Shown here: positions 18,031-28,700 of the stretch, piece by piece | How the letters are laid out: each line of letters begins with the position of its first letter | Position numbering within the stretch: the stretch's first letter is position 1 | Origin: UBA2705 sp963977105 | GTDB taxonomy: Bacteria > Pseudomonadota > Alphaproteobacteria > Micavibrionales > Micavibrionaceae | Direction: 5' to 3' | Length of the DNA stretch: 64,000 nt | NCBI GenBank assembly: GCA_963977105.1 | Contig: CAXBNI010000005.1 | Coordinates: forward strand, 103,988-167,987 | Position numbers and translations under genes: made by a program | The notes under the pieces: model-generated | Told to the model about the DNA's origin: nothing | Seen by the model: the letters and a program-made list of their open reading frames with translations, nothing else | Database searches by the model: none

Positions 18031-19095
18031 TCAAAAGCGATAACCGATGGAAATTGCGCCAAATAAAGATGGGTCATCTTGCGCCTCAAACTCTTTGGAA
18101 CGCCAGTTTAAGCTATAAGAAATTTGCGTCGCCCCATAAGCAAGACTAATACCGGCGCTGGCATCTGCAACAAAGGTTTTCTTGTCAACCGAAGGGCCAT
18201 CGCGGAAACTATTGCCATCTAAGAAAATATTGCGCGCAAAAGCACGCCCATCAAGGCCAACAAAAGCAGACCACGCAAATTCGCCATCAGGCACAGCAAA
18301 AAAACCATTACCCGGCACCGATGGGCGCACACGCATTGGCGGCGATTGCCATTGATAGCGTTTCGGCGTTAATTGCAACGTCACGCCCCCAGCGCCGTAA
18401 GTGTAAATATTCCCCAAGGAAAAACCCGTATGCGGGCTAACGCGCAAATGAAAATCATCAACATCAATCGCATAGGCCTCTGGCCAGCTGCGCTGCCATG
18501 ACAAGATCGCACCAATTTCGTTTTTCAATTGGTAATCCCACCCTGAGGGGTCATCAGCGCCGACAAAGTCATGGACAGTTTCTTGAACTTCTTCGCCCAA
18601 AGACCACGGCCCAATAACGCCCAAAGTTAGCTCCAGCGAGTCAATAGTATTCGCATTGATGCTTGAAAAACCCGCGCTACCATAGAGGAACCCAGCATAA
18701 GGCCGATCCATAGCATCAGGTATGCGCAGTGTTATATCTTCCGGCGTATACAGGTTCTGCCCGACGGAATAAGCAACAGAGGTTGTTTCGTTAAAAGTAA
18801 AAAATGGCAACATATAATCAAGCGTGGCTAATATGTCGGGGGAAGCCATGCCAACATCAAAATAGGTCAGTCGCGTGCCATGCGTATAATTTTGGTCACT
18901 TCGCGATGCAAACATATCATTCTCAAATGTCAGAGTCAGGAAATGATTATCCTGCGTCAGCAAATCATGAGGGATCCGGTCTTGGAAGCTTTGCTTAGAC
19001 TGCCCAGCCTGAGACGGCGGCTCTTGCGCAACAGATGTCTGCGCCAAACAAGCACACAGCACCATAACACAACAAAACAGACAAATTCTTAGCAT
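18031..19095 (-). CDS. LpxR-family outer-membrane lipid A deacylase
   Basis: Outer-membrane β-barrel of the LpxR/DUF2219 family, which removes the 3'-acyloxyacyl group of lipid A in Salmonella and Helicobacter. I start it at 19095, where MLRICLFCCVMVLCACLAQTS is a clear signal peptide and AAGGA lies upstream. The longer frame to 19167 would bury that peptide. Residues equivalent to the known active site are N59-D60 in FENDMF, T74 in YTHGTRLTY and H175 in VHDFVGAD. The protein ends in FGAISIGYRF, with a terminal aromatic residue as in outer-membrane barrels. Lipid A trimming of this kind lowers TLR4 recognition in known pathogens. Confidence 0.85.
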   Translation of the reverse strand: MLRICLFCCVMVLCACLAQTSVAQEPPSQAGQSKQSFQDRIPHDLLTQDNHFLTLTFENDMFASRSDQNYTHGTRLTYFDVGMASPDILATLDYMLPFFTFNETTSVAYSVGQNLYTPEDITLRIPDAMDRPYAGFLYGSAGFSSINANTIDSLELTLGVIGPWSLGEEVQETVHDFVGADDPSGWDYQLKNEIGAILSWQRSWPEAYAIDVDDFHLRVSPHTGFSLGNIYTYGAGGVTLQLTPKRYQWQSPPMRVRPSVPGNGFFAVPDGEFAWSAFVGLDGRAFARNIFLDGNSFRDGPSVDKKTFVADASAGISLAYGATQISYSLNWRSKEFEAQDDPSLFGAISIGYRF

Positions 19096-19321
19096 TGTCT
19101 TTTTATCCTTACCACATAACAAATGAGAAAACCGCGTCACTATATAGCGTATAAGCGAGATTGCCAAGACGCATTTATACGCAAAGTACCGTTAGTCGCT
19201 CTCAAACAATCTTTAACCATGCGCCCTGTATAATAAATTTTAAGCATAATGCTTTCACAACATTACAATAAAAGATAGAATACACTCACCCGTTTAGAAT
19301 GGACTGTCTGAAGGCTCAATA

Positions 19322-21631
19322 ATGTATAAAAATGCAGCGCCAATATCGCATGATGAAATCTCCGCCATTACAAACCCGCTTGGCAAGAAATTTTCAAAAT
19401 TATTTCTTATTTACCTTGTGAGCATCAGCTTTATTGCAAGCAGCGCCTATTTTATCTATTCATATAACCAACAAAAAACTGCGCTTTATACCGCCATCTA
19501 CACGGAGATTTCCAGTACCGTACAAAGCGCAAGCCTAGCCGCCTACACAATTGATAAAATGGTTGGGCAGCATATGCTTGATGGCCTCGTCCGCCGCGCT
19601 GAGATTAGCTATGCTCACGTTTTATTGGAAGACGATTCCATGCTCGCGCGCTCAGGTTCGCTCGCAACAAACCAAGATTCTTTAACTTTACTTTTATTCC
19701 CAGACCTTAAAAAATTTGAAGCGGGGCTTATTTTCAAAATTCGCGACAATAGCTTTAATGTCGGCAAATTGGTGATTGTGCCCAATTATGCCGAAGCCAA
19801 AAACACGATCTTGCATAACCTAAGAAACGGCTTCCTCCTGATCTTTCTGATCTCTATGATTTTGTATTTTGCGCTCAGACATTTGATTAACAAAGAACTT
19901 TCCTCGCCAGTTATCTCACTCGCGCAGCGTATTTCGGCCTTTGAAGACACGCAAAAAAGCAGCGCGGCACAAAAGCTCGATATACCCGAAAAGCACAAAA
20001 CGGATGAAATTGGTTATCTGATCGAGAGCTTCAACAGCCTTTTTCGTAGCCTCAAAGAAACGAAGTCATATGCATCAACCATAGAAGACACTTTAGAAAC
20101 AACCGAAGCGCAATACACCGCGATGGTTGCGAATACATTCGAGATCTTCATGCGCCTAACAAAAAATGGTGAAATTGAATTTGTGAACCCTGCAATTAAA
20201 AGCGTTTTGAAATACTCATTGAACGAAGTCATTAATACAAACCTTGCCGAATATATATTAGATTCAAACGCCGAAGAATTACAAACCTTCATAGACGATG
20301 TCATTCACGGCAGAGCTGAAGAGCCAACACGCGCGTTACACTTTAAAACAAAAGATGGCGAAGAGCGTATTCTGTCTTGTAGTATTAACAACGCGCTTGA
20401 TATTGATAAAATCAACAGCCTGTTATTTATCGCGCGTGACATTACAAAGTCATATAAAACGGAAATGGAATTAAGGCAGTCACAAAAGCTAGAATCTATC
20501 GGTAAGCTAACCGGCGGGATTGCCCATGACTTTAACAATATTCTAACAATCATTATTAACAATATTGAATTTGTACAATCCAAAATAAAAAAAGCCGACA
20601 TTAAAGATGGTGCGCCGATGCATAATCTTTTGGAGACGGCGCTTGATGCCGGCTTCGCTGGCGCAGACCTTACGGGACGCTTGCTCGCCTTTGCACGAAA
20701 TCAACCCCTGAACCCAGACACATTCAAACCCAGTACCCGCATTCAAAACATTATCCCGCTTTTGGAACGCACCATTGGCAACCACATTAGCATCAAAGCC
20801 GAACTGGACTGCGATACGGGCAATGTCAAAATTGACCGCAGCCAGTTTGAAAACGCCCTACTTAACCTATGTATCAATGCCCGGGACGCTATTCCGACGA
20901 GCAAAAGGGGCGTTATCACAATAAAAACATCACTTGTCGATAAAATTCCAAATATTGATGCAATAGAACAAGACTATATTCTCGTTGAAGTCGCCGATAA
21001 CGGTGAAGGTATCAGCCCTGAAAACCTCAAAAAAGTTGTCGACCCCTTTTTCACAACAAAGGATATTGGTAAAGGTACGGGACTTGGCCTTTCTATGGTT
21101 TATGGCTTTGTCCATCAATCAAAAGGGCATTTCAATATAATCAGTGAAATGAACCGCGGCACGACAATACAAATGTATTTCCCTAAGCAAGATACCTTGC
21201 TAGCTGACTACGCTAATGACCATGTTATAGAAGAAGGAAGTAAAGAAGATTATGATGGCCGCGGCAAGACAGCCCTTATCCTTGAAGATAACGAGACGGT
21301 GGCTGATATTATCGAAAAACTTCTACAGGATATGAACTTCACCGTCATAAAAACCAACAGTTCTACCCATGCATTAGCGGCCTGCGAACAATATCGGCCC
21401 GATATTATATTAAGCGATGTCTTGCTACAAAATGATATGACGGGGTTTCAATTCGCTGATATAGTATTGGCGCAAACACCGGGGCAAATCATTGTGCATA
21501 TGTCAGGCTATACCGACCCAGAAAACACGCTTAAAAACACCGATTATACTGTAGAACTGCGTAAGCCTTTTAGGCGCAACGACCTCGTTCACATTTTACA
21601 GAAAAAGCTAGATGGTTCACTTCATACATAA
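19322..21631 (+). CDS. Hybrid sensor histidine kinase (PAS-HisKA-HATPase-REC)
   Basis: 769 residues. Order: membrane segment 26-46, extracytoplasmic sensor 47-169, second membrane segment 170-188, HAMP-like linker to about 245, PAS about 262-378, HisKA with H402 in GGIAHDFNN, N-box near 511-523, G-boxes ADNGEGIS (558-565) and GKGTGLGL (583-590), then a receiver domain from about 648 with phosphoacceptor D699 and K748. It would autophosphorylate on H402 and pass phosphate to its own D699, but no HPt or response regulator gene is nearby. It overlaps the downstream binding-protein gene by 20 bp, so the pair is probably one signalling unit. AAGG precedes the ATG by 8 nt. Confidence 0.9.
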   Translation: MYKNAAPISHDEISAITNPLGKKFSKLFLIYLVSISFIASSAYFIYSYNQQKTALYTAIYTEISSTVQSASLAAYTIDKMVGQHMLDGLVRRAEISYAHVLLEDDSMLARSGSLATNQDSLTLLLFPDLKKFEAGLIFKIRDNSFNVGKLVIVPNYAEAKNTILHNLRNGFLLIFLISMILYFALRHLINKELSSPVISLAQRISAFEDTQKSSAAQKLDIPEKHKTDEIGYLIESFNSLFRSLKETKSYASTIEDTLETTEAQYTAMVANTFEIFMRLTKNGEIEFVNPAIKSVLKYSLNEVINTNLAEYILDSNAEELQTFIDDVIHGRAEEPTRALHFKTKDGEERILSCSINNALDIDKINSLLFIARDITKSYKTEMELRQSQKLESIGKLTGGIAHDFNNILTIIINNIEFVQSKIKKADIKDGAPMHNLLETALDAGFAGADLTGRLLAFARNQPLNPDTFKPSTRIQNIIPLLERTIGNHISIKAELDCDTGNVKIDRSQFENALLNLCINARDAIPTSKRGVITIKTSLVDKIPNIDAIEQDYILVEVADNGEGISPENLKKVVDPFFTTKDIGKGTGLGLSMVYGFVHQSKGHFNIISEMNRGTTIQMYFPKQDTLLADYANDHVIEEGSKEDYDGRGKTALILEDNETVADIIEKLLQDMNFTVIKTNSSTHALAACEQYRPDIILSDVLLQNDMTGFQFADIVLAQTPGQIIVHMSGYTDPENTLKNTDYTVELRKPFRRNDLVHILQKKLDGSLHT

Positions 21632-22415
21632 ATGGCGTATAATCGCTGCGCTGCTTACCTCCCTATGCTACGGCCTTATCATGGCGCAGGCTAGCCATGC
21701 ACAAGAAACGCAGCAAATGCGAGTTGGTTTTGGACAAAGCAGACCGCCTTTCATTTTTGACGACCATGAGCAAGGCATAGAAATTGAACTTATCAACGCC
21801 ATAGCCAAAGAGATGGGCTATGATGTCATTCCATCATTTCTGCCTAACGCACGCGGTTACAACTCCCTGAAAAACCACAACTTAGACCTCTACACCATAG
21901 CGACGCAGAACCTCGCCAGTGAATTTCATCTCAGTGACACCTATATGTTATTTGAGAACGTTCTCATCTCGAAAGCTAACAATCCAGATAACATCAGCCA
22001 ATTTTCAGATATTCGCGGCAAGCGTCTTGCTGCATTTCAGGGGGCCCATTTCCTCGTCAAAGAGATAAATGATATAAAAGACAGCTTAAGCCTATACATA
22101 GAGACATCCCAACAGAGCAGGCAGATACAGCTTCTGTATAAAGACCGCGTCGATTACCTTTTCAGTGAGCGAAAAATATTCGAGTTTAATTTGAAGCGCG
22201 CCGTTGCCAAAGGCGAAATCATGCCCTTAGAGCTTGCCTATAAAATCCATCACATTGTGCCCAAAACACTTTATAGCGCCGCCTTTAATGATCCTTTATT
22301 GCGCGATAAGTTTAACGTCGCCTTAAGGGCGCTCGTTAAAAACGGGAGGTACAAACAAATCATTCGCAAATATGACATTGGTTTTAAAAGGCCTATGCAT
22401 ACGCCGGCAGAATAA
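21612..22415 (+). CDS. Family 3 periplasmic substrate-binding protein
   Basis: 267 residues with a signal peptide (about 1-31, cleavage near SHAQ) and a bacterial solute-binding family 3 fold. MRVGFGQSRPPFIF (about 36-49), EIELINAIAKEMGY (56-69) and IRGKRLAAFQGAHF (near 136-150) are the characteristic stretches. It begins inside the 3' end of the histidine-kinase gene and no ABC permease accompanies it. Rather than feeding a transporter, it may present a ligand, such as an amino acid, to the kinase sensor domain. That role is inference from the overlap. Confidence 0.85.
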   Translation: MVHFIHKWRIIAALLTSLCYGLIMAQASHAQETQQMRVGFGQSRPPFIFDDHEQGIEIELINAIAKEMGYDVIPSFLPNARGYNSLKNHNLDLYTIATQNLASEFHLSDTYMLFENVLISKANNPDNISQFSDIRGKRLAAFQGAHFLVKEINDIKDSLSLYIETSQQSRQIQLLYKDRVDYLFSERKIFEFNLKRAVAKGEIMPLELAYKIHHIVPKTLYSAAFNDPLLRDKFNVALRALVKNGRYKQIIRKYDIGFKRPMHTPAE

Positions 22416-22434
22416 CGCTTTTGCACCGTCCTTG

Positions 22435-23481
22435 CTAAAACGGCATAGGGAACTGACGGCGTACAGCCTCGATATCCCCCAGCACATCCTTAGATAACTT
22501 CACATCTTTTGCAGCAATGTTACTGCGCAGCTGATCCATAGATGTCGCGCCTATAATTGTTGCCGTCACAAAAGGCTTCGCGAGCGTAAAGGCTAATGCC
22601 ATTTGGCAAGGGTCAAGCCCATGCTTTTCTGCAACCGCGATATAGGCCGCCGTTGCCTGATGCGCAATCGGGTTATGGCGGTGGTTTGGATTACGATTTG
22701 ACATCGACCAACGTGCGCCTTCTGGCCAGTTATCTTTATCCTGATATTTGCCGCTTAACATCCCTGTTGCTAATGGCGACCATGCCAGCAAGCCAATATC
22801 TTCTTTCATCGCGATTTCTGATAAGTCGGGCTCAAATAAACGGCACAGCAAACTATATTCATGCTGCAACGAGACCATGCGCGGCAAAGCTTTTTGCTCT
22901 GAGAGTTTTAAATACTCCATAATGCCCCACGCCGTGTCATTAGACAGGCCAACTTCGCGGATTTTACCTTGCTTAGCGACCTCGTCTAGGGTTTCCAAAA
23001 TCTCTAGTAAATTATCACGGTTTTTATCTGCATCTTTTGACGTTGGCGTAAAGCCCCAGTTACGACCGAAATGGTAATGGTCACGATTCGGCCAGTGTAG
23101 TTGGTATAAATCAATATAATCTGTTTGCAGGCGCTGTAAGCTGCTCTCAACCGCTGCGAATATGCCTGCGCGGTCAATGGCGCGCCCTTCGCGTATCCAT
23201 GGTAGGCCAGCGCCAGCGATTTTTGTTGCAAGGACAATGTCTTTGCGCTTACCGCTTGTCTTAAACCACGTCCCGATAATTTCTTCGGTTTTGCCCTGCG
23301 TTTCAGCGCTCGTCGGTACAGCATATAATTCAGCCGTATCAAAGAAATTTACGCCTTGCGCCGCTGCATAATCCATCTGCTCATGGCCTTCAGCCTCACT
23401 ATTTTGATTACCCCATGTCATTGTCCCAAGACAGATACGGCTTACGTTTATATTCGTGCGGCCAAGCTTCGCATATTCCAT
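22435..23481 (-). CDS. Aldo/keto reductase, Tas-like
   Basis: NADPH-dependent aldo/keto reductase of 348 residues, closest in layout to E. coli Tas. The N-terminus MEYAKLGRTNINVSRICLGT is typical. The catalytic tetrad is D48, Y53, K87 and H129 (in QLHW). The C-terminal IIGATSMDQL segment binds the cofactor phosphate. The physiological substrate cannot be read from sequence. GAGGA lies 9 nt before the ATG. It is convergent with the kinase and binding-protein pair. Confidence 0.9.
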   Translation of the reverse strand: MEYAKLGRTNINVSRICLGTMTWGNQNSEAEGHEQMDYAAAQGVNFFDTAELYAVPTSAETQGKTEEIIGTWFKTSGKRKDIVLATKIAGAGLPWIREGRAIDRAGIFAAVESSLQRLQTDYIDLYQLHWPNRDHYHFGRNWGFTPTSKDADKNRDNLLEILETLDEVAKQGKIREVGLSNDTAWGIMEYLKLSEQKALPRMVSLQHEYSLLCRLFEPDLSEIAMKEDIGLLAWSPLATGMLSGKYQDKDNWPEGARWSMSNRNPNHRHNPIAHQATAAYIAVAEKHGLDPCQMALAFTLAKPFVTATIIGATSMDQLRSNIAAKDVKLSKDVLGDIEAVRRQFPMPF

Positions 23482-23570
23482 TGAAAATTATCCTCTACAT
23501 CTTCGTTTTCATCAACACAGCGACATAAGATAGTATATTCCTAAGAATTTCAATAGCGCGGCACAGATAT

Positions 23571-23610
23571 AAAAACACCCGCAAGCCACTTTCATGTGGC
23601 ACAGCAGGTG
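23571..23610 (-). terminator. Terminator of the 24160-23643 operon
   Basis: Read on the minus strand, CACCTGC...GCCAC, a six-base loop and GTGGC...GCGGGTG form an imperfect stem followed by TTTTT. It lies 33 bp beyond the small ORF ending at 23643, marking the end of a minus-strand transcript. Confidence 0.75.
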
Positions 23611-23642
23611 CTATAAATTTATCATCTGTAATACTGGTAGGC

Positions 23643-23792
23643 TTATGGCGCAGGCCTCGATGCAGCGCCTGCTTTATGCGCAACGCTAGTCTGCCCCTGC
23701 GCGTATAATTTTGGTGCGCGCACCATCGCTGGGTTCGTAAAAGACTCGCATAAATTGCGTCCTAAATTTGTTAATTTGTTTTGTGCACTCAT
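23643..23792 (-). CDS. Small ORF, 49 aa, coupled to upstream gene
   Basis: An ATG at 23790-23792 overlaps the stop of the upstream gene in an ATGA junction and opens a 49-codon frame ending in TAA. A rho-independent terminator follows shortly downstream. The product is basic, with no membrane segment; it begins MSAQNKLTNLGRNL and ends AASRPAP. I know no family. The ATGA junction and the well-placed terminator argue that it is translated, but conservation would have to confirm this. Confidence 0.5.
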   Translation of the reverse strand: MSAQNKLTNLGRNLCESFTNPAMVRAPKLYAQGQTSVAHKAGAASRPAP

Positions 23793-24160
23793 TCTAACAT
23801 CCCTTCATCTATCGATAATACGGCATTTTGCTTTGAAACGCCCTGCTCTCCTAATTCAAAAAATACCATTTGCGTTTGTCCACGCTCTGTTTTCTCTGGC
23901 TTAATGTGGAAATGACTTTGTGCCCCCGTCAGCTCCCCAAGATCCATAATATAATCATTATCTGCATTCAGTAGCGCAACAAGGTTCATCACCTTTTTCT
24001 CGCTAAGCTGTATATCTTCTTCCGCATCGACAACCATGTAATCCCCTACAGGGTCATAACGTTCATGGGTGCTGCGCTTTAGAATAAGGAAGCCACGCTC
24101 ACTGATCGGGTTACGCTCATAGCGAAACGCTCTCTGTTCTGCTGGTCGATTAAAATCCAT
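23789..24160 (-). CDS. Conserved hypothetical protein, 123 aa
   Basis: A soluble acidic protein of 123 residues with no recognised domain, signal or membrane segment. It is rich in Glu and has several short β-like stretches (GFLILKR near 23-29, YMVVDAEED near 41-49, TQMVFFELG near 96-104). An AAGGAGC ribosome site 9 nt before the ATG is strong. The gene is divergent from ahcY (114 bp apart) and coupled to a 49-residue ORF downstream. No function is proposed. Confidence 0.75.
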   Translation of the reverse strand: MDFNRPAEQRAFRYERNPISERGFLILKRSTHERYDPVGDYMVVDAEEDIQLSEKKVMNLVALLNADNDYIMDLGELTGAQSHFHIKPEKTERGQTQMVFFELGEQGVSKQNAVLSIDEGMLE

Positions 24161-24274
24161 CCCGATGTGCTCCTTTTAACTTGCTTTTACAGCTGATTGT
24201 GATTAGATCATGCCAGTAAAAAGTTAAGAAGCTGTAAATTTATGAAAACTAACCATATAATCTAGGAGATATAC

Positions 24275-25585
24275 ATGTCTGTGGCCCCAAAATCAGTAGA
24301 TCAAGACTATAAAATTAAAGATATAAGCCTTGCTGAAGCTGGCAGAATGCAAATTGACCTTGCACAGGACGAAATGCCCGGCCTGATGTCTATTCGCGCT
24401 GAATACGCAAAAGAACAACCATTACAGGGCGCACGCATTGTTGGCTGCCTACACATGACTGTACAAACAGCCGTATTAATCGAAACATTAACATCACTGG
24501 GCGCTGAAGTCCGTTGGTCATCATGTAATATCTTCTCTACACAAGACGAAGCCGCAGCTGCAATCGCAGCAACTGGCGTTCCTGTCTTCGCATGGAAAGG
24601 CCAAACCGAAGAAGAAGGCGAATGGTGTATCCACCAGACAATCAAAGGGCCAAATGGCTGGGTTCCAAACATGATCTTGGATGATGGCGGTGACCTTACT
24701 GCAATTATGCATAAAGATTACCCTGAGCTTATGGCCGCGATAAAAGGCATTTCAGAAGAAACAACAACGGGCGTTTTATTCCTGAAGAAGATGGAAGAAG
24801 CTGGCACGCTCAAAGTCCCTGCAATTAACGTCAACGATTCCGTTACCAAGTCAAAATTTGACAATAAATATGGCTGCCGTGAATCTTTGGTTGATGCAAT
24901 CCGCCGCGCAACTGACATTATGCTTGCCGGTAAAATTGCCGCAGTATGTGGCTATGGCGATGTTGGTAAGGGCTCTGCCCAATCACTAGCATCACAAGGC
25001 GTGCGCGTTATGGTTACTGAGATTGACCCTATCTGCGCATTGCAAGCATGTATGGACGGCTTTGAAGTTGTCACAATGGAAGACGCCGCGCCGCGCGCTG
25101 ACATTTTTGTCACAACAACAGGTAATAAAGACATTATCACAGTTGATCACATGCGTGACATGAAAGACCGTGCGATCGTTTGTAACATTGGTCACTTTGA
25201 CAATGAAATTCAGGTTGAACCAACACGCAACATGAAATGGACAAATATTAAGCCACAAGTTGACGAGATCACATTCCCAAGCGGCAAGCGCATTATCTTG
25301 CTTGCTGAAGGCCGCCTTGTAAATCTTGGCTGCGCCACTGGTCACCCAAGCTTCGTGATGTCAGCATCTTTCACAAACCAGACTTTGGCACAGATCGAGC
25401 TTTGGAAGAATAGCGATAGCTATGAAAACAAAGTTTACGTCCTGCCTAAGCACCTTGATGAAAAAGTTGCAGCCCTTCACCTTGAGAAACTTGGTGCAAA
25501 GCTTACTGTACTAAGCAAAGACCAAGCGGATTACATTGATGTCGATGTAAAAGGCCCATTCAAAGGTGATGCGTATCGCTACTAA
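24275..25585 (+). CDS. ahcY: S-adenosylhomocysteinase
   Basis: Hydrolyses S-adenosylhomocysteine to adenosine and homocysteine, keeping methyltransferases free of product inhibition. The 436 residues fit the bacterial/eukaryotic family. Visible signatures are GCLHMTVQTAVLIETL (57-72), VNDSVTKSKFDN (186-197, with the substrate lysine and aspartate), the NAD loop GYGDVGKG (226-233), NIGHFDNEI near 305-313, and the C-terminal KGPFKGDAYRY with the terminal Lys/Tyr that contact NAD across subunits. An AGGAG ribosome site is 7 nt before the ATG. The 114-bp leader shows no structure that I can assign to an SAH riboswitch. Confidence 0.97.
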   Translation: MSVAPKSVDQDYKIKDISLAEAGRMQIDLAQDEMPGLMSIRAEYAKEQPLQGARIVGCLHMTVQTAVLIETLTSLGAEVRWSSCNIFSTQDEAAAAIAATGVPVFAWKGQTEEEGEWCIHQTIKGPNGWVPNMILDDGGDLTAIMHKDYPELMAAIKGISEETTTGVLFLKKMEEAGTLKVPAINVNDSVTKSKFDNKYGCRESLVDAIRRATDIMLAGKIAAVCGYGDVGKGSAQSLASQGVRVMVTEIDPICALQACMDGFEVVTMEDAAPRADIFVTTTGNKDIITVDHMRDMKDRAIVCNIGHFDNEIQVEPTRNMKWTNIKPQVDEITFPSGKRIILLAEGRLVNLGCATGHPSFVMSASFTNQTLAQIELWKNSDSYENKVYVLPKHLDEKVAALHLEKLGAKLTVLSKDQADYIDVDVKGPFKGDAYRY

Positions 25586-25612
25586 GCGACGCAACGCACT
25601 GAATCAAATACA

Positions 25613-25650
25613 AAAACCCGCCACATTAAGTTGTAGCGGGTTTTCTTTTG
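25613..25650 (+). terminator. Terminator after ahcY
   Basis: AAAACCCGC (25613-25621) pairs perfectly with GCGGGTTTT (25636-25644), followed by CTTTT. It closes the ahcY transcript. Confidence 0.85.
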
Positions 25651-25799
25651 GCCTAAGCCGTTGAAATTAGATTCAAAATAACAGCGCAATATGTAAAAAA
25701 TAACTTGCTTTCTATTTCCATATTATGATAAAAACGTTCAATCAAAAAATTTATATAGGCAAACTATCCACCATAACGGATAATAAGGACGGTAATAAA

Positions 25800-28700
25800 A
25801 TGGCTAATCAAGATAACAAAGCAATGTTAACCTTCATTAATGCAGACACACACAACAAGATCACCGCACTTGCAGAAAAATCTAGCCCGAGCACATCAGA
25901 TGTTGATCAGGCCATCAAGCTGTTTGAAAGCGTGCTAACAAATGCATATACCGTCGCCATTAATAATTACAACTACGCAGAAAAACTGCAAGATGTCATA
26001 AAAGAGAACCATGACGCATTGGTTGATATGACAATCAAAGCCAAAGGCGATATTACAGTAGATGATCTGGAAGCCTATACAGATCAAGCCACAGTCTTAG
26101 CCGCCCTAGATGAAGAAAAACCAAACCAAAAAGACATGCAGAACGCCACCGCGGCTCAGATGTTGTTCATTGGCGATTTGACCCGATATAATGACAGCAC
26201 AGGCGGATCCCCTAAAAGCTTCACTGCACGCCGCGCAGAAGCAGAAGAAAAATGCTACACAACTGAAAATACAAAAAAGAGGGAAGAAGCGAAGCTCATA
26301 AACAAAGATGGCGCCTTTTACCGCTATTATCTCTACCAAGCTAAAATCGCGGATAAGCCTGGCACGTTCTCACGTAGCGGCACGCGCCAAGAATTTATTG
26401 CTCACATTGACGAACTTGCTACGCGCTGCATTCCAATAGCCAGCCAATATGCGAAAACCTACATGCAAAAATCTGCGGATATCACGCAAAGCTTTGTAAC
26501 AAAATACCAAGGCATTGGCGCGGTTTCAACTTTGCTTGAAACAACATTCAAAAATACGCTTGCAGCAGAGCAAAAAGATTCATTTAAGCTAAACCACCGC
26601 GCTTATTACGAAGCGCTGATCTCACCTGCCGTACAAGATTTTGTCAAAAGCGGTGATATTAAATCAACCAAAGTGCTTTTCACTGACAAAATGGCAAATA
26701 GCCGTCCGTTTATTGTCAATGCATTAAACCTTGCACTAACTGACGCCAAGCAAATTGACCTGAGCAAAGAATCTTATATTGTAGGCGGCCTGCTTGCGGA
26801 CACGCTTGGCAATGATTACGCGGTTGAACTTCTAAACACTGCGATTGCATATAACGAAGCTGCTAGCAAAAAAATCAATTTACCAGAATTTCAAGCTAGC
26901 GTGAAACGCTACCAAGATTACATCCAAATTATTAAAACGGACCCACGTTTCGCAGATCATGATGAACGAAATGAACCAACAAAAGCGCTGATTAATTACA
27001 ATACAGTGCTGAGCACGTTTGACGACTTATCTTCATATACGGTTGAAGGCATCACAGAGTTCATCAACAGCGATAAGATGGGCGCATTAATTACGCCGAT
27101 CAAAGAAGAAATTTTTGCCAACCGCTATGGCAATGACATGAACTTCCTTGCCTTCTTTATGGAGCATATCAAAAAATCGACTACGCATAAAAAAATGCCT
27201 GCCGCCATCAATGAAGCAGCCGCAATTGACCAGTTAAGCGCAGCGACAAGCCCTGCATTTGCACAGAAACTTGTGCTAGAAATCAGCAAAAAGTCAAATG
27301 ACCCTGCGTTAAAAGCACGCATGAAAGATATTGCGCCAATCTTGGATAATTACAGCGAAGGCGCAGCAGCAAATTACGCAAAAAGCACACACGCACTCAA
27401 AGAAGCCGTGTCACGCAGCCGCCCTGACGTTATTCTTAAACTGACAGGCCAAGATTACGTCCAAGGCATTTACAGCGAAGACCGCATTAAATTAATGCTG
27501 CGTAACACAGAATACCAAAATGACAGCTCAACCCCAATCAACGCGCTTTACAATTACGCACAAAAAGACAGCGTGGCTTTGGCTGAAGTCCTTACAGGCC
27601 TTGCAAATATGAGCACTTCATCTGATGAGCTACAAAGCTACGTCAAGGCGCTAAACAGCCTTGCTGAGGGCACAAATCAAACACTACAAACACAAATTAA
27701 AGTTTATGCGGGCGTGCTCGCTGAACATGATGGCGACACTTTAATCAACCTTGCAAAAACGCAGCTTACTGTCGCATCTAAATTTAACCCAGAAGACACG
27801 GCATCACTCAACAGCTTCCTTGCTTCACCTGAACTCGAAAACCTTCCTGTAGACGTCCAAACAATGGCCGTGAACGAAGATGTCACCAGTCAAATGTTAA
27901 TCGGCATGCTGCGTGAAAGCGGCGACAGCGCGGTTAAACAAGCGCAGAGCTTTGATAAAATCACGACGTTAATCAAAAACGAAGCAACAACGCAGCGTGC
28001 CTTTGAAATCGTCATCGAAAAAGCAGAAAGCAAACCTGAAACAGCCCAGCGCTTTAGCGATTATGTTGCCGTGCTTAGCGCCGAAAATGGCCGTGAAATC
28101 CTCAGCGATTTCGCCCAAAGCCGTGAAGATTTCTACGCCGCGCTTAACGGCAAAGATGCCGAAAAATTAGCGACGCTTATTCTGACATCAACAACGGGCG
28201 CATCCAGTGATAACGAGACACTCGACGCTCAGTTAAAAATGCTTGTCCTGACAGATGGCAACTTGCAATCATCTATTGATGTGATGCTCAGTGCTGCGCA
28301 AGATTCAACAACACAAAAAACCCAATATCTTGCACTAATCGCCGCGACGCCCCATGCGCAATCTGTGTTCGAACATGTATTGGCAAGCGCAGCATCAGAT
28401 AATGAGAAAAACCGCCTTTCAACGTTAATCAGCTTAATCCAAGGCGAAGACACCAGCGCGCCAGCAACATATGCAACCTTAGACGAAAACATCGCTGCCT
28501 TGCTTAAAAACGGCGACACAAGCGGCCTACGTGAGCTTTTAGCTTCTGATGCCTTCGTTAAGTCAGGCCTGTCTGAGAGCGCTGTACAGAGCCTTATCGC
28601 ACAGCCATTAAGCAACGGCAAAAATATCCCAGAAATGGTCCTGACTTACAAAGCAGATGACGCAGAGCAGCTTGCACAAAACTTGGCCGCAGTATCAGGC

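Noticed and set aside
23495..23683. 62-codon minus-strand frame
   Set aside because: It runs through the intrinsic terminator at 23571-23610 and overlaps, in another frame, the better supported coupled 49-codon ORF.
24161..24274. SAH or SAM riboswitch before ahcY
   Set aside because: The 114-bp leader shows no pseudoknot or conserved loops I can match; only an ordinary ribosome site is visible.
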